Source: Legionella santicrucis (lineage in GTDB: Bacteria > Pseudomonadota > Gammaproteobacteria > Legionellales > Legionellaceae). Taken from it: a DNA stretch of 64,000 nucleotides. Positions 9,237 to 16,703 of this stretch are shown one piece after another. Where the stretch lies: positions 153,086 to 217,085 of the forward strand of contig NZ_LNYU01000054.1 in assembly GCF_001468135.1 (NCBI RefSeq), in the 5' to 3' direction. The notes under the pieces were generated by a model that was not told the DNA's origin, did not search any database, and saw nothing but the letters and a program-made list of their open reading frames with translations. The number at the start of each line of letters is the position of its first letter. Positions within the stretch are counted from its first letter, which is position 1. The position numbers and the translations under genes are program-made.

Positions 9237-9695
9237 ATGAATACACTCATCGATGCAGCAATAAAATATCTTTCGAATCATTATTGCAGTGAAATAGAAC
9301 TCATAAGGCAATTGGAGAGGGATTTTTCGCATGTGCCCGAGTTAGATGCTCAGATTCATGCAACCCTAGCTCGCCTTCGGGAATTACATTTAATTAATGA
9401 TAATCGTTTGGCTGAATCATTAAGTGCCCGTTATATCCATAAAGGAAACCGTTTTATTCAAGAAATATTAAAACAGAAGGGCGTTAAAGAAGAAGTGATT
9501 GAGCAAGTCTTAGAACATATTGAACTGGAAGATGTTCGCGCCCTGGATGAAGCTCGGAAAAAAATGCGTGGATTTAAGAATGAGACAGATGAGGCAATAA
9601 ATACAAAATTGGCTCGTTTCTTAAGTGGTCGAGGTTTTTCTCATGCCACGATAAAAACTGTACTTAAACAGTTAAGTGAAGAACAGACTACTTAA
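9237..9695 (+). CDS. recX: RecX-family regulator
   Basis: 152 aa, the usual length. It has the three-helix repeat style of RecX, including RLRELHLINDNRLAESLSARY, GNRFIQEILKQKGV and FLSGRGFSHATIKTVLKQL. RecX proteins bind RecA filaments and dampen recombination. It stands alone, divergent from the recombinase and without recA, as is typical of stray recX copies on mobile DNA. No clear Shine-Dalgarno is seen before the ATG. Confidence 0.85.
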   Translation: MNTLIDAAIKYLSNHYCSEIELIRQLERDFSHVPELDAQIHATLARLRELHLINDNRLAESLSARYIHKGNRFIQEILKQKGVKEEVIEQVLEHIELEDVRALDEARKKMRGFKNETDEAINTKLARFLSGRGFSHATIKTVLKQLSEEQTT

Positions 9696-9777
9696 CGTTT
9701 TAGATAGTGTAGCGGATGAATACAACAATCATTTGCATCTATAAGAAAAGAAAACTGTAAATTAAACTCTGAATGAA

Positions 9778-10299
9778 ATGATAAAGTTACAACGTATCAT
9801 GATTATTGGTAGACCAGGAAGTGGCAAGTCCACTTTTTCTGTTATGTTGCAAAAGAGTCTAAATATTCCATTGTTCCATTTAGATAAATATTTTTTTATT
9901 GCCGATTGGGTGCCACGAGAATATGAGAATTTTTTGTCACTCCAAAAAGAATTAGCTGCTAAGCCTTGCTGGATTATTGATGGTAATTCCAGCAAATCAT
10001 TTGAGATACGTTATCGCGAAGCCGATATGTGCTTGTACTTTAATTTACCCAAGTGGCTATGTTATTGGCGGGTATTTAAGCGCTTGTTTTATAAGGCTTC
10101 AGAAATTGATGATAGAGCCGCTGGTTGCAATGAAACGGTCCGATGGTCGCTATTAAGTTATATGTGGAACTATGAACAACGGATTAACCCTTTATTAAAT
10201 GTCTTAAAGAACCAATATCCAAAAGTGAAATTCATTGAACTCCGTAGCCCATATGATGTGGCGCACTTGATGCGTGTGCTTAAACATAAAGAAGAGTAA
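9778..10299 (+). CDS. Adenylate-kinase-like P-loop protein (FlaR/topology-modulation family)
   Basis: 173 aa with Walker A GRPGSGKSTF near the start, then PLFHLDKYFF and WIIDGN, the pattern of the small kinase-like family often called DNA topology modulation protein (FlaR). The substrate is unknown; the fold suggests nucleotide or small-molecule phosphorylation. First gene of a rightward series (P-loop, P-loop-GNAT, GNAT, APH) that modifies small molecules. Confidence 0.8.
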   Translation: MIKLQRIMIIGRPGSGKSTFSVMLQKSLNIPLFHLDKYFFIADWVPREYENFLSLQKELAAKPCWIIDGNSSKSFEIRYREADMCLYFNLPKWLCYWRVFKRLFYKASEIDDRAAGCNETVRWSLLSYMWNYEQRINPLLNVLKNQYPKVKFIELRSPYDVAHLMRVLKHKEE

Positions 10300-10323
10300 A
10301 GTATTGTGACAGGATTTTAATAA

Positions 10324-11460
10324 ATGATGCCGACGAATATGATAATACTCTTGATGGGTATTGCAGGTACCGGTAAAAAAACCATAGGCGAGGCAATTAC
10401 AACGCTGGCCCCTCAGTTTCGATTAGCGCATCACCATGCTTGGATCGATCCGGTTCTAAAACTTTTAGGTAACGATGCTCAAGTATTTTGGTCTCTTGAT
10501 GATAAAGGATGGGCAGCGCTTAACAAAGCTCGTGATGTGATTTTTGATACGATGACTGCGGTTTGCTCTAAAGAAGCGAGCTTTGTTATTACCTATGAGC
10601 TCTTAGCGAATAATTCTTGGCATCAGGAATTTTTTAATCAAGTACAAACCGTTGCTCAAAAACGGGGAGCTGTGTTTGTTCCTATCCGACTGATTTGTAA
10701 TGGTGCAGAGCTTGTTAAACGCTTAAAAGACTCAGATAGAAAAGGCTATTTTAAAACACAAGATGAGGCGCTTATTACAAAAAGATTGTTTGAAGAAGAC
10801 GTTTATTTTAGCAAAGAGCCGTATGAAATGACTCTAGATGTGAGCCTCCTTTCAGCAGAGGAGTCAGCGCGTTGTATTTTGGATTGGACTTCCTTAGTTT
10901 ATGGGAGTAAAAATCAGAATCTGGAATTTAAACCATTGAGTCAAAAAGATTTGAACTTAATGACCCAATGGTTTGCAGAGCCTACAGTGAAACAAGGGTA
11001 TGCACGAAATCAACAGTTTTCTTTGGAAGATATTAGGGCAAAGTACTTACCCCGCATTGAAGGCATGGATCCAGTCCCGAGTTTTATTATTTATTTGGAT
11101 CAAAAACCAATTGGTTTTATTCAATATTACTGTCTTGCCGACCATTTACCCGAAGGAATTTCAGGACATAATGCTTCCTTGTTTGACAAGGCTACACCTG
11201 AACAATTGGCTGGTATCGACCTTTTTATTGCAGAGCCATCGTGTCGTGGAGTAGGGTTGGGTAGACAAATTATAAGGCATTTTATTGCAAAACAACTCTA
11301 CAGATTTAAAGCCGTTGTCGTTGATCCTCAAATTGGAAACGAACAAGCCATAGCGTGCTATCAAAAGGCTGGTTTTGTTCCCACGCAATACAGTGAAGAT
11401 CCCAATTACCTACTCATGATAAACATGCTTACTTATAGAGGGTCCCATGAATATTCTTGA
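10324..11460 (+). CDS. Fusion: N-terminal P-loop kinase-like domain + C-terminal AAC(6')-like acetyltransferase
   Basis: Residues 1-~175 form a P-loop kinase-like domain (Walker A MGIAGTGKKT, then HHHAWIDPVL). Residues ~190-378 resemble aminoglycoside 6'-N-acetyltransferases of the AAC(6')-Ib type: QWFAEPTVKQGYARNQQFS, LEDIRAKYLPRIEG, LDQKPIGFIQYYC, GIDLFIAEPSCRGVGLG (acetyl-CoA loop), VVVDPQIGNEQAIACYQKAGF. AAC(6') enzymes acetylate the 6'-amine of kanamycin-class drugs. The substrate here cannot be read from sequence. Overlaps the next gene by 14 bp. Confidence 0.82.
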   Translation: MMPTNMIILLMGIAGTGKKTIGEAITTLAPQFRLAHHHAWIDPVLKLLGNDAQVFWSLDDKGWAALNKARDVIFDTMTAVCSKEASFVITYELLANNSWHQEFFNQVQTVAQKRGAVFVPIRLICNGAELVKRLKDSDRKGYFKTQDEALITKRLFEEDVYFSKEPYEMTLDVSLLSAEESARCILDWTSLVYGSKNQNLEFKPLSQKDLNLMTQWFAEPTVKQGYARNQQFSLEDIRAKYLPRIEGMDPVPSFIIYLDQKPIGFIQYYCLADHLPEGISGHNASLFDKATPEQLAGIDLFIAEPSCRGVGLGRQIIRHFIAKQLYRFKAVVVDPQIGNEQAIACYQKAGFVPTQYSEDPNYLLMINMLTYRGSHEYS

Positions 11461-12013
11461 AACTCCCCGTCTGATTTTACGAACATGGCAGGAAGCTGAT
11501 CTTGATCCTATGGCACTTATTGATCAAGACAAAAAAGTATGCCAATTTTTACCAGGAATAGGGAGTAAGAGTGCTACAAAAGCAGGCATTGAGCGGATTA
11601 TTGCACATTATAAAGAGAAGGGATTTTCTTTGTATGCTGTTGAACTGAAAAGTACAGGGGAAATGATAGGATTTTTAGGGTTAATGACCCCTTCTTTTGA
11701 AGCGGACTTTACTCCCTCTGTTGAAATCGGCTGGAGACTTTCCTCAACACATTGGAATCAGGGTTATGCTACGGAAGGAGCAAAAGCAGTTTTGCATTAT
11801 GCCTTTACCTCTTTAAATATTCCCGAAGTAGTTTCATTTACAACAGTGAATAATCTAGCTTCAAGACGTGTTATGGAAAAAATTGGTTTACATCACAATA
11901 CCAAGGATGATTTTGACCATCCCAAATTGGAGCCTAATAGTCCCTTGAGACGACATGTGCTTTATCGATTATCCAGGGCTGATTATCTAAACAACAAAGG
12001 TATTCAAGCATGA
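11447..12013 (+). CDS. RimJ/RimL-type GNAT acetyltransferase
   Basis: 188 aa. Starts with the family signature ETPRLILRTWQEADL, then VEIGWRLSSTHWNQGYATEGAKAVL (acetyl-CoA binding motif A) and NLASRRVMEKIGL (motif B). Such enzymes acetylate protein N-termini or small amines. It overlaps genes on both sides (14 bp and 4 bp), so it belongs to the operon 9778-12963. The last ~30 residues are a non-conserved tail. Confidence 0.85.
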   Translation: MNILETPRLILRTWQEADLDPMALIDQDKKVCQFLPGIGSKSATKAGIERIIAHYKEKGFSLYAVELKSTGEMIGFLGLMTPSFEADFTPSVEIGWRLSSTHWNQGYATEGAKAVLHYAFTSLNIPEVVSFTTVNNLASRRVMEKIGLHHNTKDDFDHPKLEPNSPLRRHVLYRLSRADYLNNKGIQA

Positions 12014-12963
12014 TTTGGGAGATCACGTTAAAAAAAATTACGGATACAACAGCGAACCATGCGGCGCAAAAATGGGTAAAAAACCCTACCCATCTTAAGC
12101 TTATCAATAATCAAATTAACTGTGTTTATCGATTTGAATCTAATGGACAAGGATTTTACCTACGCATGACGCATGAAAAAATACGAAAAGCTCGCGAACT
12201 TTTGAGTGCCATTGATTTTCAGAAGTATTTATTTTTGTGTGGTACGCCTATTTGTGAACCGGTGGTATCTCAAGAAGGAAATGATGTTGAAACTGTGCAC
12301 CAAGAGGATTTGGAATTTTTTGTTCATGTTTGCCGGGAGGTACCAGGGCAAATCATGCATTTTGATTATTCAGATAAAAAAGCTTATCTAACATGGGGAA
12401 GGGCTCTAGGGCTATTGCATCAAGCCTCGCAAAGTTATGTTGCAGAGAAACATCACTTTTTAACTTGGGAAGATTTGTGGCGTGAGACTTTGGATTATGC
12501 GCGTCAAGAAGAGTCCTTGATTCAGGATTTATATGAAACGATTACGACACGCTTCAAAACTTTTTCAATCGACTCATCTAATTTTGGCCTAACCCATGGG
12601 GACCATCGTCCTGGAAATGTGCTTTATGATGGTGAGAGCGTTCATCTGATTGATTTTGATGAGCCAGTATATCATTGGTATCTTGCCGATATTGCCAAAC
12701 CTTTTTTGGACTTATGCAATAAACCATGGCCTCTCTGGCAACCACTGTTTGAATGGTTTATAGAAGGATATAGGCAAATCCGGCCATTGAGCTCAGAAGA
12801 ATTAAAAGAAGTGAATCATTTTTCGCAAATGAAAAGCTTAGATATCTACCTCTGGTGTAAATACAACTGGTTTGAAGAAACAGCTCCAGGAGGAAAGCCA
12901 GGGGATGAATGGCTTCATGACTTAAAAACTATGGCATTAACCCCTTTGTTTTATGTGCCATAA
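12010..12963 (+). CDS. APH-family phosphotransferase
   Basis: 317-aa kinase-like protein. Catalytic loop GLTHGDHRPGNVLYD (Brenner-type HGDxxxxN) and metal-binding LIDFDEP are intact. Family members phosphorylate aminoglycosides, choline, homoserine or sugars; the substrate here is not deducible. Four-base overlap with the GNAT upstream suggests coupled expression. Converges with the XRE-cupin gene. Confidence 0.85.
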   Translation: MIWEITLKKITDTTANHAAQKWVKNPTHLKLINNQINCVYRFESNGQGFYLRMTHEKIRKARELLSAIDFQKYLFLCGTPICEPVVSQEGNDVETVHQEDLEFFVHVCREVPGQIMHFDYSDKKAYLTWGRALGLLHQASQSYVAEKHHFLTWEDLWRETLDYARQEESLIQDLYETITTRFKTFSIDSSNFGLTHGDHRPGNVLYDGESVHLIDFDEPVYHWYLADIAKPFLDLCNKPWPLWQPLFEWFIEGYRQIRPLSSEELKEVNHFSQMKSLDIYLWCKYNWFEETAPGGKPGDEWLHDLKTMALTPLFYVP

Positions 12964-12979
12964 CCGATTAAGGGAACTC

Positions 12980-13543
12980 CTATTGAGGTGGGTAATGAAT
13001 AATATCATGGATGCGCGATAGCTCATTGGTTGGATTTCGGTAGCCATGCGGTTGATTGGCATTAAAACGCAGTCCTTCTCCTTTGGAAAGTGATTTCCAG
13101 AACCTACCTAACAAAATTTCAATGGTTCCATCCACAACAATGACATGCTCAATGACTCCATGTTTATGAGGAGGTGAAAGATGTTCGCATCCGGGCAATA
13201 ACTCAATAACAAACAATTCAAAATGTAGCTGTTCATCAAAAGGAAACAGAGGAAGTACTCGTATTTTTTCATCATCTGGATGCAAAGTTTCAGCATGCCC
13301 TGTTCTATAAATAGGATTGGTTGAATCATCCAGACTGTCTTCAATAAACGATGAAAAGGAGGTTTGAAAGCCGCTCGCAATTTTCCATAGGGTAGAAATC
13401 GTTGGGCTTGACTCTTCGCGTTCAATTTGCCCAAGCATCGCTTTAGAAACGCCCGTTTCAAGCGCTGTTTTATCTAAGCTCCAACCTCGATCTTGTCTTA
13501 ATGATTTTAGTATTTTTGCAATGCGGTTTGAAATTTCTTGCAT
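12980..13543 (-). CDS. XRE-family regulator with C-terminal cupin sensor
   Basis: The longest frame starts at 13585, but the ATG at 13543 has the ribosome site AAGGGA and gives the usual N-terminus MQEISNRIAKILKSLRQDRGW. Residues 1-65 are a lambda-repressor-like HTH (LDKTALETGVSKAMLGQIEREESSPTI region), residues ~85-185 a cupin barrel (SPPHKHGVIEHVIVVDGTIEIL). Such proteins bind a small ligand and repress a neighbouring gene. It is divergent from the tRNA-editing cluster at 13648, and two matching palindromes fill the gap, so it very likely controls that cluster and itself. Confidence 0.88.
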   Translation of the reverse strand: MQEISNRIAKILKSLRQDRGWSLDKTALETGVSKAMLGQIEREESSPTISTLWKIASGFQTSFSSFIEDSLDDSTNPIYRTGHAETLHPDDEKIRVLPLFPFDEQLHFELFVIELLPGCEHLSPPHKHGVIEHVIVVDGTIEILLGRFWKSLSKGEGLRFNANQPHGYRNPTNELSRIHDIIHYPPQ

Positions 13544-13564
13544 TATGTCCCTTATTAAAAAAAG

Positions 13565-13617
13565 CTTGTGCGTTTTAGCGCACAAGTATATACTGGTTTA
13601 TTATGCGTTATAACGCA
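13565..13617. promoter_or_regulatory. Twin operator of the XRE-cupin regulator
   Basis: Two 14-bp dyads of form TGCGTT-TA-CGCA: TGCGTTTTAGCGCA at 13569-13582 (within the wider inverted repeat CTTGTGCG...CGCACAAG, 13565-13586) and TGCGTTATAACGCA, a perfect palindrome, at 13604-13617. They are 35 bp apart, between the divergent starts at 13543 and 13648. Their symmetry suits a dimeric HTH repressor. Confidence 0.78.
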
Positions 13618-13647
13618 CGAATTGTGAAGTAGATTGTGGAGGATTGT

Positions 13648-14070
13648 ATGGTTGAACACCCTTTTAAAAACAAACTGGTTGCAGTGCTTAACAAACGTAT
13701 CGAGCCTGGCAAAGTAATGAATGCACTTGCTCATATGTGTATTGGTTTAGGCGCTGTGATTGGTACAGAAGAACTGCGTTTAACCGATTATCGAGATGCA
13801 GACGGAGGCTCTCACCCGTATATTTCAGAAATCCCTTTTATAATTCTTTGTGAGAATTCCAACAAAATTAGAACATTACGCCAGAATGCTTTAGCAAAAA
13901 ATGTTCTCTTTAATGATTTTACCGATACGATGACTGTTGGGTCCTATCAAGAGCAAATTGAAAGAACGGCACAGGTTAAAGAGAACGATCTGATTTATTA
14001 TGGCATTGTCTTGTTTGGGGATTGGGACGTAGTGACAGAGCTCACTAGAAAGTGTTCTTTGTGGCGATGA
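13648..14070 (+). CDS. DUF2000-family protein (Pth2-like fold)
   Basis: GTG at 13636 is possible, but ATG 13648 sits 5 bp after GGAGG and gives MVEHPFKNKLVAVLNKRIEPGKVMNALAH, a DUF2000-type N-terminus. This family resembles peptidyl-tRNA hydrolase 2 in fold. First gene of a three-gene run with two aminoacyl-tRNA editing enzymes, which supports a tRNA-linked role. Controlled, by position, by the XRE-cupin repressor. Confidence 0.75.
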   Translation: MVEHPFKNKLVAVLNKRIEPGKVMNALAHMCIGLGAVIGTEELRLTDYRDADGGSHPYISEIPFIILCENSNKIRTLRQNALAKNVLFNDFTDTMTVGSYQEQIERTAQVKENDLIYYGIVLFGDWDVVTELTRKCSLWR

Positions 14071-14087
14071 TGGGATGGTGATAAGCG

Positions 14088-14579
14088 ATGAATAAAGAGA
14101 AAAAGTTAAGTAAACGCGCGCAAATCATACAAGATTTTTTATCTCAAAAAGGGATATCGTGTGAGGTCAAAGAACTTGATTCGAGCACTCGCACGGCAAA
14201 AGATGCTGCTGATACTTTAAGATGTGGTGTTGCTCAAATTGTGAAGTCATTACTATTTTGCACAGAAAAAACCAACAAGCCAGTATTAGTATTAGCAAGT
14301 GGTGTTAATCGTGTGAATGAGAGCTTGATTGTTAGTCTCATCAATGAACCTATTGGGAAAGCTGATGCAGATTTTACACGAGAAATCACTGGTTTTGCGA
14401 TTGGTGGAGTTCCTCCCGTTGGCCATAAAAACGTTATTGATACGGTTCTTATTGATGAAGATTTGTTATGCCATGAAGTTCTTTGGGCTGCAGCAGGAAC
14501 GCCCAATGCAGTGTTTTCATTATCTCCTGAAACATTGAAACAGCTAACAAATGGGATGGTGGTAAAGATTAGAGAGTAA
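14088..14579 (+). CDS. YbaK/ProX-type aminoacyl-tRNA deacylase
   Basis: 163 aa, YbaK-fold. Conserved features: TAKDAADTLRCGVAQIVKSLLF with the family lysine, VLASGVNRVN, TGFAIGGVPPVGH (the conserved GxxPxGH turn) and WAAAGTPNAVFSLSPETL. YbaK/ProX proteins clear misacylated tRNA (Cys- or Ala-tRNAPro and relatives). Lies 17 bp after the DUF2000 gene and 3 bp before alaX. Confidence 0.85.
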   Translation: MNKEKKLSKRAQIIQDFLSQKGISCEVKELDSSTRTAKDAADTLRCGVAQIVKSLLFCTEKTNKPVLVLASGVNRVNESLIVSLINEPIGKADADFTREITGFAIGGVPPVGHKNVIDTVLIDEDLLCHEVLWAAAGTPNAVFSLSPETLKQLTNGMVVKIRE

Positions 14580-14582
14580 GTC

Positions 14583-15218
14583 ATGCAAAAAATATTCTGG
14601 GATAATCCCTATCAACGCCAATTAATGACTAAAGTGGTGTCAGTCAATGAGAATCGACTACTTTTTGCAGAGACTATTGGTTTTTCGTTTTCCGGTGGTC
14701 AGGAAAGTGATACAGTCCGCGTGAACGGCCTGATAGTCACTCATTCTGAAATAGAAGATCACTTGATTTATTATACATTACCTGCGGAGCATGGACTTTC
14801 TAAAGGCGATGTTGTCCTTATGGAAATTGACTTTGTTCGTCGTTATAAATTGATGCGCCTTCATTTTGCTGCTGAATTAATCTTAGAGCTTGTCCAAAGA
14901 ATGCTGCCCGTTGAAAAAATAGGTGCTCATATTGCTGAGCATAAGGCTAGAATTGATTTTAGCTATCAGCACAATATTTCGGATATCTTTGACTCTCTTT
15001 TGTTTGAATACAATCAAATTATTGCAAAAGATATGCTTATTCACACTGGATTTTCTGATGAGAAGAGTCAAATGCGTTATTGGGAAATCGAAGGATTTTC
15101 TAAGGTTTCTTGTGGTGGAACACATGTAAAATCAACCGCTGAAGTGGGTTATATTACGTTAAAAAGGTCGAATGTGGGTAAAGGTAAAGAACGAATTGAA
15201 ATTTATCTGGTACAATAA
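14583..15218 (+). CDS. alaX: AlaX-type alanyl-tRNA editing protein
   Basis: 211-aa stand-alone AlaRS editing domain: FSFSGGQESD, the first metal motif RLHFAAEL, and the second motif SCGGTHVKSTAEVGYI. The usual HxxxH is here HFAAE, so the second zinc His is Glu; the CxxxH pair is intact. AlaX proteins hydrolyse Ser- or Gly-tRNAAla. It is the last gene of the DUF2000-YbaK-AlaX run. Confidence 0.88.
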   Translation: MQKIFWDNPYQRQLMTKVVSVNENRLLFAETIGFSFSGGQESDTVRVNGLIVTHSEIEDHLIYYTLPAEHGLSKGDVVLMEIDFVRRYKLMRLHFAAELILELVQRMLPVEKIGAHIAEHKARIDFSYQHNISDIFDSLLFEYNQIIAKDMLIHTGFSDEKSQMRYWEIEGFSKVSCGGTHVKSTAEVGYITLKRSNVGKGKERIEIYLVQ

Positions 15219-15279
15219 ATTCAGCTTAAACATAAAGTGTCTTAATCAAAAAAGTAGCTTAATACTACGGGAGTTATGA

Positions 15280-15723
15280 GTGAATGCAGAAGAAATTACA
15301 GTTTTAAATGATTTAAAAAACGATATAAATCAATTGCTGGGATTTCATGAAGAAACACCAAGGATTAATTATGGTCCTTGTGGCGCGTTTGCTAAATTAT
15401 TTTTTGATGCTTGGAATGACCGCTTTCAGGATAAAGTGCATATTGTTTTTGTGATGATGAAATCCCATGAAGAGTGCTGGCACATTGCATTGCGCATGCC
15501 TTCAGGAGAACTTTATGATGGAGGAGTTGGCCTTCATTGTGAAGAAACTTATGGAGAAGATTACTTGTTTGAAGACATGATCGAATATGATCATGAACGT
15601 TTGGAAAAATGGTCTTATGGTCTTGAACGTGATTATCCACGTTTTTGTCCTGATTTTAATAAACAAGTGGTGAATTCATTGATTATTCATCATCTAGATC
15701 GATTGCGATCTCAAGAAAGTTGA
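15280..15723 (+). CDS. Conserved protein with Cys-His-Asp arrangement (possible papain/transglutaminase-like fold)
   Basis: Start GTG at 15280, 7 bp after GGGAG. No family is recognised with certainty. The order YGPCGAFAKLFF (Cys at a helix start), ECWHIALRMPSGELYDGG (His on a strand, then Asp) is the C-H-D pattern of small papain-like or transglutaminase-like proteins found on phages and plasmids. Acidic, soluble, no signal peptide. The activity is inference from three residues. Confidence 0.55.
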   Translation: MNAEEITVLNDLKNDINQLLGFHEETPRINYGPCGAFAKLFFDAWNDRFQDKVHIVFVMMKSHEECWHIALRMPSGELYDGGVGLHCEETYGEDYLFEDMIEYDHERLEKWSYGLERDYPRFCPDFNKQVVNSLIIHHLDRLRSQES

Positions 15724-15779
15724 CTTAATGCGTTATTTACCTCAATAAGCAATTCAAAAATTAAGTAAAGAGCATTACT

Positions 15780-15801
15780 CAAAACCGCGTTTTGTTTTTT
15801 T
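15780..15801 (+). terminator. Probable Rho-independent terminator
   Basis: CAAAAC-CGC-GTTTTG hairpin (6-bp AT-rich stem) followed by seven T residues, about 57 bp after the gene ending at 15723. The stem is weak but the T tract is good. Confidence 0.5.
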
Positions 15802-15863
15802 GGACTGGCTCTGTTTCTCGATGGTGAATAACACAAGCCCAGATATTTGATGAGGATATCGCT

Positions 15864-16214
15864 ATGAAACAAGAACACCAACTGATTTATGAGCTAGAGA
15901 CTTCTCTTTTAAATCCGAAAACGAGAAAATCGATTACCCAACTGAAGCTACTGATTGCTGATAAATTTATCGAGTATGGGGCCTCTGGTTCAATTTACAA
16001 TAAGAACGACCTACTTGATTCTCTTCCAGAAGAAGAGTCACGAAGTTATATGGTTAATGACTTTTCAGTATTAGAGGTGTCGCCCGAAGTCATGTTGGCA
16101 ACTTATAAGGTTACTGTTGCCTCAAAAAGTTCCTTACGTTCTTCGCTCTGGCAATACAAACACAACCGTTGGCAAATGGTGTTTCATCAAGGCACGCCTT
16201 GCCAAGAGGAATAA
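15864..16214 (+). CDS. NTF2-like DUF4440-family protein
   Basis: 116 aa. Pattern of the SnoaL/DUF4440 group: helical N-terminus (LIYELETSLLNPKTRKS), LLIADKFIEYGASGSIY, then FSVLEVSPEVMLATYKVT and SSLWQYKHNRWQMVFHQGTP, whose final strand is typical. These cone-shaped folds bind small ligands; function unknown. Lies 21 bp before the next GNAT gene, possibly same transcript. Confidence 0.75.
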   Translation: MKQEHQLIYELETSLLNPKTRKSITQLKLLIADKFIEYGASGSIYNKNDLLDSLPEEESRSYMVNDFSVLEVSPEVMLATYKVTVASKSSLRSSLWQYKHNRWQMVFHQGTPCQEE

Positions 16215-16235
16215 TTCATTTTTACAGGTATTAAG

Positions 16236-16703
16236 ATGATAACGATAGCCTATCTAAAACATCACTCCGATTGCATTCCAGAGCTTGCTAAGATTTGGCA
16301 TGAAGTATTAGGAAAAATTTGGGTTCCTGATGTGCCCACTTCGCGTGTAGAAGAAAATTTACGAAATCATTTAAACATCGAGCAGTTACCGCTCACTGTT
16401 GTTGCTTTTGATGAAGATAAACCTGTTGGGATGTGCTCTTTACGCGTGAATGATGGGATCCGTCCTGAACTAACTCCCTGGCTAGGCTCGTTAGTGGTAG
16501 CGCCAGGCCATCAAAAACAAGGTATTGCAAGACAGCTTATTCTTCGAGTAAAAGAAGAAGCCCAAACATTAGGGTTTAAAAATCTTTATCTTTTTGCTTT
16601 TGATCCTACCATTCCAGAATATTACAGTCGTCTTGGTTGGCGCACGATTGGCATGGATGAATTTAAAGGACATCCTGTCACCGTCATGGAGATAATATTG
16701 TGA
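16236..16703 (+). CDS. GNAT acetyltransferase
   Basis: 155 aa. Acetyl-CoA motif WLGSLVVAPGHQKQGIARQLI, and YYSRLGWRTIG at the C-terminus. The stop overlaps the next start (GTGA). Substrate not evident; small-amine or antibiotic acetylation is plausible from the context. Confidence 0.85.
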   Translation: MITIAYLKHHSDCIPELAKIWHEVLGKIWVPDVPTSRVEENLRNHLNIEQLPLTVVAFDEDKPVGMCSLRVNDGIRPELTPWLGSLVVAPGHQKQGIARQLILRVKEEAQTLGFKNLYLFAFDPTIPEYYSRLGWRTIGMDEFKGHPVTVMEIIL

